Shown: one piece after another, positions 6,742-14,991 of the stretch | Position numbering within the stretch: position 1 is the stretch's first letter | Layout: each line of letters begins with the position of its first letter | Assembly: GCA_003249035.1 (NCBI GenBank) | Contig: QBMK01000026.1 | Coordinates: 1 to 56,173 of the forward strand | Direction: 5' to 3' | DNA from: Pseudanabaena sp. | Lineage (GTDB): Bacteria > Cyanobacteriota > Cyanobacteriia > Pseudanabaenales > Pseudanabaenaceae | DNA: 56,173 nucleotides | Notes under the pieces: generated by a model | Told to the model about the DNA's origin: nothing | Seen by the model: only the letters and a program-made list of their open reading frames with translations | Database searches by the model: none | Made by a program: the position numbers and the translations under genes

Positions 6742-8016
6742 ATGCAAAAGTCAAACCCATTAGCAAAGCCACGCATTCAAGTTGCTAAGGTTCCTTTTGC
6801 CGAAATTCTGACCATGGCAGCGGAGTCGCTCTGGAATAATCGATTGCGGACTGCATTGACGATGCTGGGAGTAATTATTGGCATTGCAGCTGTGATTGCG
6901 ATTACATCTATTGGGCAAGGTGTTCAAAAGTCAACCGAGAGTCAGTTGCAAGCCCTTGGCACAAATTCGATTAACGTCCTGTCAGGCTCAGCGCGAACGG
7001 GTGGCATTAGTCAGGGTGGTGGCTCGGCTTCCACTTTGACCTTAGAAGATGCTCAGGCTGTAGCAAAAGCTCCTGCGGTGAAGTTGGTGTCCTCATATTT
7101 GCAGCGTACTAGGCAGGTTTCCTATGGCAACCAAAACACCTCGACAACGGTGATCGGTACTGATGTTAATTATTCACCACTCAGAAATACTTTCCCCACT
7201 GAAGGAAGATATTTTGAACAGGAAGACATTGATAATGCTAAATCAATGGTGGTGCTTGGCTCTAAAGTTCGTGCAGATTTGTTTGGGAGTGGTAATGCAA
7301 TCGGTGAGCGAATTCGCATTCAAGGTGAGCAGTATCAAGTGATCGGTGTAATGGAGCCAAAAGGTTCGGCTGGCGGGTTCGATCAGGACGATCGCGTATT
7401 TATTCCGCTCAAGAATATGTCAGCTAGACTTGTAGGCAATAACGCTCTGCAAGGTGTATCTGTCACTGGATTTTGGGTACAAGCTCTGGATGAGACAGAA
7501 CTTGAAGCAGCCCAATTCCAATTAACTAATCTGTTGCGACTTCGGCACAAAATTTATCCGCCACAACCTGATGATTTTCGAATTGTCAATCAGACAGATA
7601 TTGTGAGTGCTTTTACAAACATAGTCGGCTTACTGACGCTCATGGTCGGCGCGATCGCAGCGATATCTCTAATCGTTGGTGGCATCGGTATTGCGAATAT
7701 CATGCTAGTTTCGGTGGTAGAACGTACTCGCGAAATCGGTGTCAGGAAAGCTTTAGGGGCAACGCGATCGGCGATTCTAAACCAGTTCTTGACTGAAGCA
7801 ATCTTAGTGTCAGGGATTGGCGGTGTAGTTGGGATTGGGTTAGGCATAGCGATCGCCTATACTTCGGCAACAATTTTTGGATTTCCCTTTCTGGTATCGC
7901 TCTGGGCAGTTTTGGCAGGTTTTGGTTTGTCGATGGTGGTGGGCTTAGTGGCAGGGGTGATTCCGGCGCGAAGTGCTGCCAAGTTAGATCCGATTCAAGC
8001 GCTCAGAAGTGATTAA
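6742..8016 (+). CDS. MacB-type ABC transporter permease
   Basis: This 424-residue permease has one N-terminal membrane helix (ALTMLGVIIGIAAVIAITSIGQG, about residues 37-60) and a large periplasmic MacB_PCD domain (about 65-285). Three C-terminal helices form the FtsX domain, including VGGIGIANIMLVSVVERTREIGVRKALGAT, the hallmark coupling sequence. It carries no ATPase domain; that is supplied by the next gene, unlike E. coli MacB where the two are fused. MacB-type permeases use ATP hydrolysis in the cytosol to drive mechanotransmission in the periplasm, pushing substrate through the adaptor and TolC. Confidence 0.9.
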   Translation: MQKSNPLAKPRIQVAKVPFAEILTMAAESLWNNRLRTALTMLGVIIGIAAVIAITSIGQGVQKSTESQLQALGTNSINVLSGSARTGGISQGGGSASTLTLEDAQAVAKAPAVKLVSSYLQRTRQVSYGNQNTSTTVIGTDVNYSPLRNTFPTEGRYFEQEDIDNAKSMVVLGSKVRADLFGSGNAIGERIRIQGEQYQVIGVMEPKGSAGGFDQDDRVFIPLKNMSARLVGNNALQGVSVTGFWVQALDETELEAAQFQLTNLLRLRHKIYPPQPDDFRIVNQTDIVSAFTNIVGLLTLMVGAIAAISLIVGGIGIANIMLVSVVERTREIGVRKALGATRSAILNQFLTEAILVSGIGGVVGIGLGIAIAYTSATIFGFPFLVSLWAVLAGFGLSMVVGLVAGVIPARSAAKLDPIQALRSD

Positions 8017-8078
8017 TTTATGATAAAGCGCAACCCCGAAGGTTTGCTCTTTCTCAAATACAACTCAAGTGACTAACT

Positions 8079-8765
8079 ATGATTCGTTTAGAAAATATCC
8101 GCAAAGCTTACCGACTTGGTGAAGTTGATGTGCCAATTCTCAAAGGTATTGACTTAGAGATTCAGTCTGGAGAGTATGCTGCCATTATGGGAATGTCTGG
8201 CTCGGGAAAATCCACGCTGATGAATATTATCGGCTGTCTCGATCGCCCTACGTCTGGCAAGTACTATCTCGAAGATCGGGAACTGACGACTTATAACGAT
8301 GATGAATTAGCCTTTATTCGCAATCGGCGAATTGGGTTTGTGTTTCAGCAATTTAATTTACTCTCTCGCTCAACGGCAATCGAGAATGTAATGCTTCCGA
8401 TGATTTATTCCAATATCCCGAAAGAGAAGCGTCATCGCCTCGCTACTGAAGCATTAACTAAAGTTGGACTTCGCGATCGCATGTCTAACCGACCTAATCA
8501 ACTATCGGGTGGTCAACAGCAGCGAGTTGCGATCGCTCGCGCTTTAGCCAATCGTCCTGCGTTAATTCTCGCGGACGAGCCTACTGGAGCATTAGATTCG
8601 CAAACTTCCCATGAGGTAATGGAACTATTGGGAGATTTGAATTCACAGGGGATTACGATCGTTCTGGTTACCCATGAACATGATGTTGCGGCAAGAACTC
8701 GCCGTATCATTCGGATTCAAGATGGTTTGATCGTTAAAGCAGAACAGATCGCGGTTCTCAAATGA
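8079..8765 (+). CDS. ABC transporter ATP-binding protein (MacB/LolD/DevA type)
   Basis: This 228-residue ATPase has Walker A GMSGSGKST (about residues 38-46), the Q-loop VFQQFNLL, the signature LSGGQQQR, Walker B ALILADEP with the catalytic Glu, and the H-loop VTHEHD. Length and sequence match the LolD/MacB/DevA subgroup that partners MacB-type permeases. It lies 62 bp downstream of the permease and ends the three-gene operon (adaptor, permease, ATPase). Confidence 0.92.
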   Translation: MIRLENIRKAYRLGEVDVPILKGIDLEIQSGEYAAIMGMSGSGKSTLMNIIGCLDRPTSGKYYLEDRELTTYNDDELAFIRNRRIGFVFQQFNLLSRSTAIENVMLPMIYSNIPKEKRHRLATEALTKVGLRDRMSNRPNQLSGGQQQRVAIARALANRPALILADEPTGALDSQTSHEVMELLGDLNSQGITIVLVTHEHDVAARTRRIIRIQDGLIVKAEQIAVLK

Positions 8766-8827
8766 GCGTTGGTTTCTAGCGATCGCTATGTTATCGTCAA
8801 TTTAAGTGCTAACTCATAGTATTCACT

Positions 8828-9004
8828 ATGCGAACATTAGACGTTACTGAGACTATCATAACAATCGCTGAAGCAGAACAAAAATTTAGCTTGAGTCGTA
8901 GTGATTTGAAGAATTTTTTTTACAGGCTGCTTTTAGAGAATGAGTGCTTTTGGGAAGATGCTATCGGTTTGAGGAATGATTGTAGTTGCGGGATTCTCAT
9001 TTAG
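8828..9004 (+). pseudogene. Remnant of a restriction-endonuclease-subunit-like protein (N-terminus only)
   Basis: A 58-codon frame starting ATG 8828 reads MRTLDVTETIITIAEAEQKFSLSRSDLKNFF. This resembles, from memory, the conserved N-terminus (TLDITETI.TIAEAE..F.LSR) of a cyanobacterial family often annotated as restriction endonuclease subunit R. After about residue 31 the similarity ends, probably through a shift at the run of eight T. The opposite strand of the same bases holds an equally short frame (8933-9037). The region is best read as decayed sequence between the export operon and the R-M locus. Confidence 0.35.
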
Positions 9005-9110
9005 ACTTTTAATAGTGTCAGCAAAAACTGTTTTCATCGTTCAACCTTTGGAGACCCATAAAGCTAATGATCGTAGTTGATTGAGCCATCTTCTAGTCTT
9101 TTCATAATTT

Positions 9111-9253
9111 AACCCAAGTTGCTACCTATAAAAAACGTCTCAAAACAAGTTAAAAACAGCCTCTCTAAGTGCTGAACAACGCTCTTTTTGCATAAAAATC
9201 TAGCATTTTTTATTTTAATTCTAGTTTTGAATGAATAGGTAGCAACTTGGGTT
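9111..9253. mobile_element. 143-bp MITE with 19-bp terminal inverted repeats
   Basis: The perfect 19-bp ends AACCCAAGTTGCTACCTAT (9111-9129) and their reverse complement (9235-9253) enclose an AT-rich, non-coding interior. The element is directly flanked by a 5-bp direct repeat AATTT (9106-9110 and 9254-9258), the expected target-site duplication. It has no transposase, so it would need an IS with matching ends elsewhere in the genome. It lies just beyond the 3' end of the small gene at 9278-9481 and cuts the frame that begins at 9306 on the minus strand. Confidence 0.85.
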
Positions 9254-9277
9254 AATTTACTCGATAAAGAAGTACGA

Positions 9278-9481
9278 TCAAACTTTATAAGAATTGCCTC
9301 TTTCATTAGCTCTTAGCAACGGCTTATTCTTAGCATTGCTTTCAATTACTTCCCAATCAGCATTTTCTAGCACAGCATCCAAAACATCCGATAGATTGCA
9401 ACGCTGCTCATAAGCAATGCGTCTTAGAATATCGTGATGTTCTGGCAGAATATATACAGGCTTCCTCTGTGTTTGCGCCAT
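9278..9481 (-). CDS. Small antitoxin-like protein (67 aa)
   Basis: This 67-residue protein starts MAQTQRKPVYILPEHHDILRRIAYEQRCNLSDVLDAVL. The pattern of a short N-terminal strand followed by a helix, a turn and a second helix (PVYILPEHHDILRRIAYEQ..NLSDVLDAVLE) suggests a ribbon-helix-helix DNA-binding protein, as in many antitoxins. A second frame (MKEAILIKFDRTSLSSK...) opens at 9306 and overlaps its end but runs into the MITE after about 17 codons. This could be the head of a disrupted toxin gene. Specific family not recognised. Confidence 0.6.
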   Translation of the reverse strand: MAQTQRKPVYILPEHHDILRRIAYEQRCNLSDVLDAVLENADWEVIESNAKNKPLLRANERGNSYKV

Positions 9482-9616
9482 CGTTAACTTAGCAATAAAT
9501 GGATTGTTTTCATTTTACCATAGCTAAGTACGTAATTTGACAATTGGCTAATTAGCTGCTTTAATCAAGCGATAAGTTTAAGTTTAAAAATCTCTCGTAA
9601 AGGTATCTGCAATCAA

Positions 9617-10681
9617 ATGAGCAAATCAGTTATAGCGCTATTTTCAGGCTGTGGAGGTTTGGATTTGGGCTTTCGCCAAGCGGGTTTTAATGTCACATGG
9701 GCTAATGAGTATGACAAAGACATTTGGGAAACCTACGAAAGCAATCATGTAGATACAGTACTGGATCGGCGTGATATTCGTAAAATTGCTTCAGAAGAGA
9801 TTCCCGATTGTCTGGGAATTATTGGTGGTCCACCTTGCCAAAGTTGGAGCGAAGGAGGGACACAAAGAGGGATCGAGGATGCTCGTGGTCAGTTATTTCT
9901 AGACTATATTCGTATTCTTAGAGATAAGCAGCCTCGATTCTTTCTAGCTGAGAATGTGTCAGGAATGATGCATAAAAAGCATCAGCAAGCTTTTGGGAAT
10001 ATCATTGCATCCCTTGAAGAGGCTGGATATGTAGTTTCTTTTGCATTGTTGAATGCTAAGAATTACAATGTTCCCCAAGAAAGAAAGCGTGTAATTTTTA
10101 TTGGCTATCACGTTGACTTAAATAAACGCTTTGATTTTAATTTAGTCCAGAAATCACTGCATATTCCTACTTTTAAAGATGCAATTTGGGATTTACGAGA
10201 ATCCGCGATTCCTGCTTTACCAACTTGTAAAACCAATGGTGAAAATTGCTTAGTTCATAATCATGAATATATGACGGGTGGATTTTCAAGCATATTTATG
10301 TCTCGTAATCGAGTACATAATTGGGATGAGCCATCATTCACAATTCAAGCAGGAGGTCGTCATACACCGATTCATCCACAAGCTAATAAAATGATTTGGG
10401 TTGGTAAAAATGAATGGATGTTTGATCCTAATTCACCAAATCCTTATAGAAGATTGTCTATTAGAGAATGCGCTAGAGTTCAGACTTTTCCTGATGATTT
10501 TAATTTTTATTATAAAAACTTGGCACAGGGATACAAGATGATCGGTAACGCTGTTCCTGTAAATCTCGGCTACGCATTAGCTAAAGCAATCAAATTACAA
10601 CTAACTAATTCACAAAATACAAGTAACAAGATATCTTCAATTGCATCTAAACAAACTGATCAACTAAGTCTCGTTTTCTAA
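9617..10681 (+). CDS. DNA (cytosine-5) methyltransferase, HaeIII-like
   Basis: This 354-residue C5 methyltransferase contains the ordered motifs: I (FSGCGGLDLGF), IV with the catalytic Cys (GGPPCQSWS), VI (AENVSGMM), VIII (QERKRVIFIG), IX (YRRLSIRECARVQTFPDDF) and X (GNAVPVNLGYALAKAI). Compared from memory with M.HaeIII it shares unusual stretches such as ANEYDK.IW.TYESNH, GGPPCQSWSEGG and, in the target recognition region, KTNG..C..HNHEY and IFMSRNRV. GGCC is therefore the most likely target; this is inference. It protects the genome against the convergent endonuclease, whose 3' end it overlaps by 18 bp. Confidence 0.93.
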   Translation: MSKSVIALFSGCGGLDLGFRQAGFNVTWANEYDKDIWETYESNHVDTVLDRRDIRKIASEEIPDCLGIIGGPPCQSWSEGGTQRGIEDARGQLFLDYIRILRDKQPRFFLAENVSGMMHKKHQQAFGNIIASLEEAGYVVSFALLNAKNYNVPQERKRVIFIGYHVDLNKRFDFNLVQKSLHIPTFKDAIWDLRESAIPALPTCKTNGENCLVHNHEYMTGGFSSIFMSRNRVHNWDEPSFTIQAGGRHTPIHPQANKMIWVGKNEWMFDPNSPNPYRRLSIRECARVQTFPDDFNFYYKNLAQGYKMIGNAVPVNLGYALAKAIKLQLTNSQNTSNKISSIASKQTDQLSLVF

Positions 10682-11545
10682 GTAAAATTGCCATCGGGAT
10701 TTTGATATTCTTTTGGAGGATTTCTTGCGTTCTATGTGAATTTTATAATCAGCTTCTAAAGTGTCGAGAATGTGATTATGATTTAGCTTGTTAGGAAAAA
10801 CGTTGACAAACTTACCGAGTTTCATTAAATTCTTAAGCGCTGTTATCTCGGTAGCTTGACTCAAAGGTTGATCTGGCTGAAATTTCGTATAGACATTTTT
10901 TCCTCTGTTACTAGACTCTGTTAAGGGATTGATTGGGCGAAAAATTACTTTTATATCTTTACTGAGTTCCTTTATCGTCTCAAGATCAAGTGGTGCAAGC
11001 TTATCTATCATTTCCTCCAGCGAATTAGGATGCTTGTCAGAGACATATGGGCAATTTGCAGCTCTATCATCATCACCAACACCACAAACAATCTTTTTTA
11101 AATCTTCAAGATCTTCAAAAACATCTAAAAAGGGGATTAGCGTGTTACCAGTTCTCTTCCCAAAACTAATACTTACGCCAACAAAAAGACTTGCATTAGG
11201 TTTATTAGCCCAGTCGTTTGCCCATACGCTTGTTTTTGTAGTTAAAACTTCAAAAACCTTGCGCCCAAATTCACTTATAAATCTTTCATGTCCATACCAG
11301 TTTGCAAAATAACCTGCATTGCTAAGTTTTGCAGAGATCTTGAGCGGTTTGGATTTCTGAAACTTGATTAGGACATCAGTTTTATTGTTTGGACTACTAT
11401 TCCCAACTTTTGTCGATTCAACGATTATATCTTCTGGTAATATCCCAATTCTTTGCATCCATTCAGGTAAGTTTTGAGGTAAGCAAGTACCAACTTTGGC
11501 AACATTTGCGATTGCTTTCTCTAAATCCTGAGATGCTTTTGACAT
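10664..11545 (-). CDS. Type II restriction endonuclease, HaeIII family (probable)
   Basis: This 293-residue protein is encoded tail-to-tail with the methyltransferase, overlapping it by 18 bp. The arrangement and size suggest the matching type II endonuclease. The segment NKTDVLIKFQ...LKISAKLS has the D...(x)xK layout of a PD-(D/E)xK-type nuclease core (about residues 55-75), followed by ANWYGHERFISEFG. A basic tail (HIERKKSSKRISKSRW) could bind DNA. Assignment to the HaeIII family rests mainly on the HaeIII-like methyltransferase beside it. Expected action is cleavage of unmethylated GGCC. Confidence 0.72.
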   Translation of the reverse strand: MSKASQDLEKAIANVAKVGTCLPQNLPEWMQRIGILPEDIIVESTKVGNSSPNNKTDVLIKFQKSKPLKISAKLSNAGYFANWYGHERFISEFGRKVFEVLTTKTSVWANDWANKPNASLFVGVSISFGKRTGNTLIPFLDVFEDLEDLKKIVCGVGDDDRAANCPYVSDKHPNSLEEMIDKLAPLDLETIKELSKDIKVIFRPINPLTESSNRGKNVYTKFQPDQPLSQATEITALKNLMKLGKFVNVFPNKLNHNHILDTLEADYKIHIERKKSSKRISKSRWQFYLENET

Positions 11546-11646
11546 AGTAAATTCTAGTGAGTTTTAGTATTTTTTATAATTCAGGATAATCTTAATGTGC
11601 CCATACATACTTAATATAAAGGCACGAATACGAATATTTGATGTTC

Positions 11647-12372
11647 CTAAATCAATTTAGTCAAATCATCGATTTCAAAATATTGATGAAATTTTGTGGT
11701 TACTTGTAAAACTGACGATCGCCCTCCATCTGCCTGTCTTTTCTTCCTCACAAAACCTTGTTCGACTAGTTCCTGCACATGTTGATAAGCCCCAGCGCCG
11801 CGTAACTCGATCAACTCTGATTGCACAATATTTTTTTTGAGAGCGATCGCAGCTAAAGTCCGTAAAACACCGCGCCCCAAATCGACAGGGATAAGTTTAT
11901 GGACTAAATCCTCAAATTCCGATCGCAGTCTGAGCGAAAAACCTACATCGGTTTCCATAATTTCCAAAGCACTGTCTCGATGGGCATATTCAGTAATTAA
12001 GTCGATCAGTCCCATTTCTGCATCTTCGATCTCACAACCCAAAGCCTCAGCGATCGCTGCCAAATTCATCGGTTGTCCCTTCAGGTACAACACCGCCTCT
12101 ACTTTTTGCTTGAGGTTATTTGCGATCGGTAATTCTGGCTGCTCAAAGCCATCCATTGATAAAGACAATGGCTCTAATAGGTCAATCTGAACTGCCTCTC
12201 CAATCTCGACTGGATCTTCAAGCACTAGATCTACATGATCAACTGACTCATCGGTCTCGATAGATTCTTCAAGGAGCTCAGCACGATCAACTGGTTCTTT
12301 AGGTTCGACAGACCCCTCAAGAACTGGTTCAATTGGCTCTATGTTTTGTTCTAAAGGCAATTCATTCGTCAT
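11647..12372 (-). CDS. scpB: Segregation and condensation protein B (ScpB)
   Basis: This 241-residue protein has the two winged-helix domains of ScpB from about residue 85. The first includes KQKVEAVLYLKGQPMNLAAIAEALGC and the second RGVLRTLAAIALKKNIVQSELIELRG.GAYQHVQELVEQGFV. ScpB joins SMC and ScpA in the condensin-like complex that compacts and segregates chromosomes. The first ~80 residues are an unusual acidic, repetitive extension (EPIEPVLEGSVEPKEPVDR..., many E-P/V-D units) that is probably disordered. scpA is not adjacent. Confidence 0.92.
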   Translation of the reverse strand: MTNELPLEQNIEPIEPVLEGSVEPKEPVDRAELLEESIETDESVDHVDLVLEDPVEIGEAVQIDLLEPLSLSMDGFEQPELPIANNLKQKVEAVLYLKGQPMNLAAIAEALGCEIEDAEMGLIDLITEYAHRDSALEIMETDVGFSLRLRSEFEDLVHKLIPVDLGRGVLRTLAAIALKKNIVQSELIELRGAGAYQHVQELVEQGFVRKKRQADGGRSSVLQVTTKFHQYFEIDDLTKLI

Positions 12373-12458
12373 GCTAAGATTTTAACTGAGTGAAGGCATT
12401 GCAATACAATGCGTTTATTCTTAAATTAAACAAAAAATTGTATTAGCTGAGAAACCAT

Positions 12459-12719
12459 ATGCCAAGCAGCATGATGTACTACGAAGACACTTATGTGGTG
12501 CTGCCTCCTGATATGCAAGAGCAATTTGTCAATCAGTCTGAATTAGAACAAATTTTGCATGATCTTCTTGTAGATATTCAACATCAAGATCTCCCTACCG
12601 ACTTAAAAAATCTCACTACAATTGACGAGCAAGTACAACGATTAGTTAAAACAGCTTGCGATCTAGACTGTGGCGATCGCGGTACATGGCAATGGTATGT
12701 CGTCCGTTTAGACAAATGA
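12459..12719 (+). CDS. CRR7-like protein (NDH-1 complex factor)
   Basis: This 86-residue protein reads MYYEDTYVVLPPDMQEQF...ELEQILHDLL...DLPTDL..., ...TACDLDCG..GTWQWYVVRLDK. It matches the small cyanobacterial and plastid family called chlororespiratory reduction 7 (CRR7). In plants CRR7 is needed for accumulation of the photosynthetic NDH-1 complex; in cyanobacteria its role is less defined. Its last four codons and TGA stop lie inside the left arm of a long hairpin (12706-12754). Confidence 0.8.
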   Translation: MPSSMMYYEDTYVVLPPDMQEQFVNQSELEQILHDLLVDIQHQDLPTDLKNLTTIDEQVQRLVKTACDLDCGDRGTWQWYVVRLDK

Positions 12720-12754
12720 AAAGTCTGCGAAGCAAACCTTTCATTTGTCTAAAC
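12706..12754. terminator. Bidirectional hairpin containing the ends of two convergent genes
   Basis: The 16-bp arms GTTTAGACAAATGAAA (12706-12721) and complement (12739-12754) are exact, with an inner TGC-GAA-GCA mini-stem. The CRR7 stop (12717-12719) lies in the left arm and the methyltransferase stop begins at 12754 at the foot of the right arm. It probably ends transcription, or protects mRNA ends, for both genes. Confidence 0.78.
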
Positions 12755-13509
12755 TAAAATTTGCGATAACATCTGGCGGTAATTAAATGAGGTTGAAATA
12801 CCTCCAGAAAATTAGCTTGTAAGGTGCGGAAAAAAGTATCTACTGTTTCAGGATCATCTAAATGGATTGGATGCTCGTTTTCAAAGCCCTTAAAGAAATA
12901 CCAATTAACAATAATTTTTCCTTGAGGTGAAAGCATCTTGTGAAACTGCATCAACTGACTACTAGGATCAGGTAAGTGCTCCAATACGTCAAAGCACAAG
13001 ACCGTATCAAAATACCCTTCCAGCGACTCTTCTAAAGGAATCTCTGAACGAAATGACAATTTGTGGCTTAATCCTAGCTGTTGAAAGCGATATTCGACAA
13101 AACTTCGATTAATTGGATTAATATCGCAATAGACTACTGATTCGACATTTGGACACATTGCAGTAGCGATCGCATGAGTACCAATGCCGCCACCAAAATC
13201 AAGTACCCGCCCTTTAGCTTGATCGGCAATTAGTTTGATCGTGCCGCCAATGTAGTCCTTGCTCTCAAGATGCCAAGTACCAAGTTTAAACAGATACATC
13301 TCACCAACTTTGTCCTTGTAAAAAGCTGTTGCCTCTTCCCAGTCAAAGTCGGTATTTCCTAGATTTTCTAAATCGTAACGACAATTTTGCAGTTTCTCAG
13401 TAATCGTTGCTGCATCTAGTTTTAAGAAATCTTGCAAGTGTTGCTCTAATCTAAAGCCGTCTTGCCAATATCCTTCCAAGAAAGTCGGCGTAGGAGATAA
13501 AATCACCAT
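12754..13509 (-). CDS. Class I SAM-dependent methyltransferase
   Basis: This 251-residue protein contains the SAM-binding motif I (KGRVLDFGGGIGTHAIATA), motif II acidic residue (VVYCDINP) and the post-motif sequence TVLCFDVLEHLPDP, typical of Rossmann-fold methyltransferases acting on small molecules or lipids/quinones. The DVLEHL(P)DP stretch resembles UbiE/UbiG-like enzymes, but the substrate cannot be derived. An ATG at 13509 fits family start positions. It is convergent with the CRR7 gene through a shared hairpin. Confidence 0.85.
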   Translation of the reverse strand: MVILSPTPTFLEGYWQDGFRLEQHLQDFLKLDAATITEKLQNCRYDLENLGNTDFDWEEATAFYKDKVGEMYLFKLGTWHLESKDYIGGTIKLIADQAKGRVLDFGGGIGTHAIATAMCPNVESVVYCDINPINRSFVEYRFQQLGLSHKLSFRSEIPLEESLEGYFDTVLCFDVLEHLPDPSSQLMQFHKMLSPQGKIIVNWYFFKGFENEHPIHLDDPETVDTFFRTLQANFLEVFQPHLITARCYRKF

Positions 13510-13759
13510 ATTTGATTGTGATGTAGCGCTTTGCGCCTAAAGAATTTAATGACAGATGCCTGATACACAGAGCGAAAGCTTCACCTGTCATTACAGCATA
13601 AATGTACGCAAATCCACACCTCATAGCAATGTTGCGTTGTCCTCCTCAACCAAATAATTTACTTAAAAAGCTCTACGTAATGGCAAATACCCTCTCTGTT
13701 AGCAATTCTACAAAGGCTAATTCCATATAATCGTATTTTTCAAACTGCCCTAAGCATCT

Positions 13760-14494
13760 ATGAAGCGATCGCAAATTAATACGCCGAAATTTTGGCTAAA
13801 AGTTATATTCCTTCTAGCTTCAGTACTCATATTGATAGCAGTTTTTCAGAAACTAAGTATCAACATTAGCTTTAGCAATCTACTTCAAAGTACTTTGCTC
13901 TGGATCAAGATGCTTGGAGTAATTGGCGCGATCGCATTTATTGCTATTTATAATCTTGCGACGGTTTTATTTGTTCCTGCATCATTACTAACTTTAGGCG
14001 GTGGTGCGATATACGGCGTAGTATGGGGATCAATCTATGTCTTTGTCGCTGCAACTTTGGGCGCGATTTTTGCTTTTTTAATCGGTAGATATTTTGCGCG
14101 AGGCTGGGTTAATGAAAAGATTCGCAACAACATGACTTTTCAAGCGATCGATGCGGCTGTAGAGAGTGATGGATTCAAGATTGTTTTGCTGACAAGGCTA
14201 TCTCCGATTTTTCCTTTCAATATGCTCAACTACGTTTTTGGAGTCACCCGTGTGTCTTTAAGGGATTACATATTGGGCTCGATCGGTATGATTCCCGCCA
14301 CAATTATGTATGTTTATCTGGGCTCTCTCATTGGCGATGTTGCTCAGCTGGGCACACAACTGACCAACATAATTAGTAATCCGCATACTCAAACTGCTCA
14401 ATTGACTATTAAAATTGTTGGCTTAGTTGCAACTCTTGCTGTGACCATTCAAGTTAGCCGCCTTGCAAATAGAATTCTTGCCAGTAAGTTATAA
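13760..14494 (+). CDS. TVP38/TMEM64 (DedA-like) membrane protein
   Basis: This 244-residue polytopic protein belongs to the TVP38/TMEM64/VTT (DedA-related) family. It has about five hydrophobic segments, the re-entrant-loop signature VPASLLTLGGGAIYGVVWG and the conserved FLIGRYFARGWV...LTRLSPIFPFNMLNYVFGVTRVSLRDYILGSIGMIPATIMYVYLG. VTT-domain proteins move or scramble phospholipids and affect membrane homeostasis. In the 250-bp upstream gap a 9-bp inverted repeat TAATGACAG/CTGTCATTA (13547-13555 and 13585-13593) is visible. Confidence 0.9.
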   Translation: MKRSQINTPKFWLKVIFLLASVLILIAVFQKLSINISFSNLLQSTLLWIKMLGVIGAIAFIAIYNLATVLFVPASLLTLGGGAIYGVVWGSIYVFVAATLGAIFAFLIGRYFARGWVNEKIRNNMTFQAIDAAVESDGFKIVLLTRLSPIFPFNMLNYVFGVTRVSLRDYILGSIGMIPATIMYVYLGSLIGDVAQLGTQLTNIISNPHTQTAQLTIKIVGLVATLAVTIQVSRLANRILASKL

Positions 14495-14622
14495 AACCAA
14501 GAAAAAATGTCAATACAAAAAATTATGCTGAATAAATTGACTATTTAGGTTATGATCGGTAACTGTCGCGAATTGTATTAAATTTTTAGACTTTTACCTC
14601 TACATCACCTGATAGAACAGCA

Positions 14623-14928
14623 ATGGCTAAGAAAAGCATGATCGAGCGCGAGAAAAAGCGCACCAAATTAGCTGAAAAGTATGCAGCTAAACTAGAAGCA
14701 CTTAAAGAAAAGTTTGCCAGTCCTGAACTGACACAACAACAAAAAGTTGCTGTCCACCGTGAAATCCAACAAATTCCTCGTAATGCCAACCCTACTCGCC
14801 ACCGCAATCGCTGCTGGGCAACTGGTAGACCCCGTGGCTATTACAAAGATTTTGGCTTGTGCCGCAACGTTTTGCGTGAGATGGCTCACCAAGGTTTATT
14901 GCCAGGTGTAGTTAAATCTAGCTGGTAA
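14623..14928 (+). CDS. rpsN: 30S ribosomal protein S14
   Basis: This 101-residue protein is the long, zinc-free type of S14: [13 protein letters not shown]...[13 protein letters not shown]..., then [49 protein letters not shown]. It lacks the paired CxxC zinc motif of the short form. S14 binds helix regions of the 16S rRNA head and is essential for 30S assembly. In cyanobacteria it is usually monocistronic, as here, and ends with a strong terminator. Confidence 0.97.
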   Translation: MAKKSMIEREKKRTKLAEKYAAKLEALKEKFASPELTQQQKVAVHREIQQIPRNANPTRHRNRCWATGRPRGYYKDFGLCRNVLREMAHQGLLPGVVKSSW

Positions 14929-14935
14929 TTTTGCG

Positions 14936-14975
14936 AATAAAAAAGCCGTCACCAACTGGTGACGGCTTTTTTATT
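14936..14975. terminator. Rho-independent terminator of rpsN (bidirectional with ppsA)
   Basis: Perfect 18-bp arms (14936-14953 and 14958-14975) flank the loop AACT, with AATAAAAAA on one side and TTTTTTATT on the other. It lies 8 bp after rpsN and 17 bp beyond the ppsA stop, serving both convergent genes. Confidence 0.93.
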
Positions 14976-14991
14976 GCGCTTTGCGCTGTAA

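Noticed and set aside
8933-9037. 34-codon minus-strand frame MKTVFADT...
   Set aside because: The beginning resembles PIN-domain starts, but the match is only about eight residues and the frame is antisense to another remnant. Too weak to call.
9109-9306. 65-codon minus-strand frame through the MITE
   Set aside because: Most of it is MITE sequence. Only the first 17 codons precede the element. Noted as possible disrupted toxin head, not as a gene.
14537-14565. TTGACT as a -35 box for rpsN
   Set aside because: No TATAAT-like sequence occurs at 16-18 bp; the nearby TATGAT is only 8 bp away.
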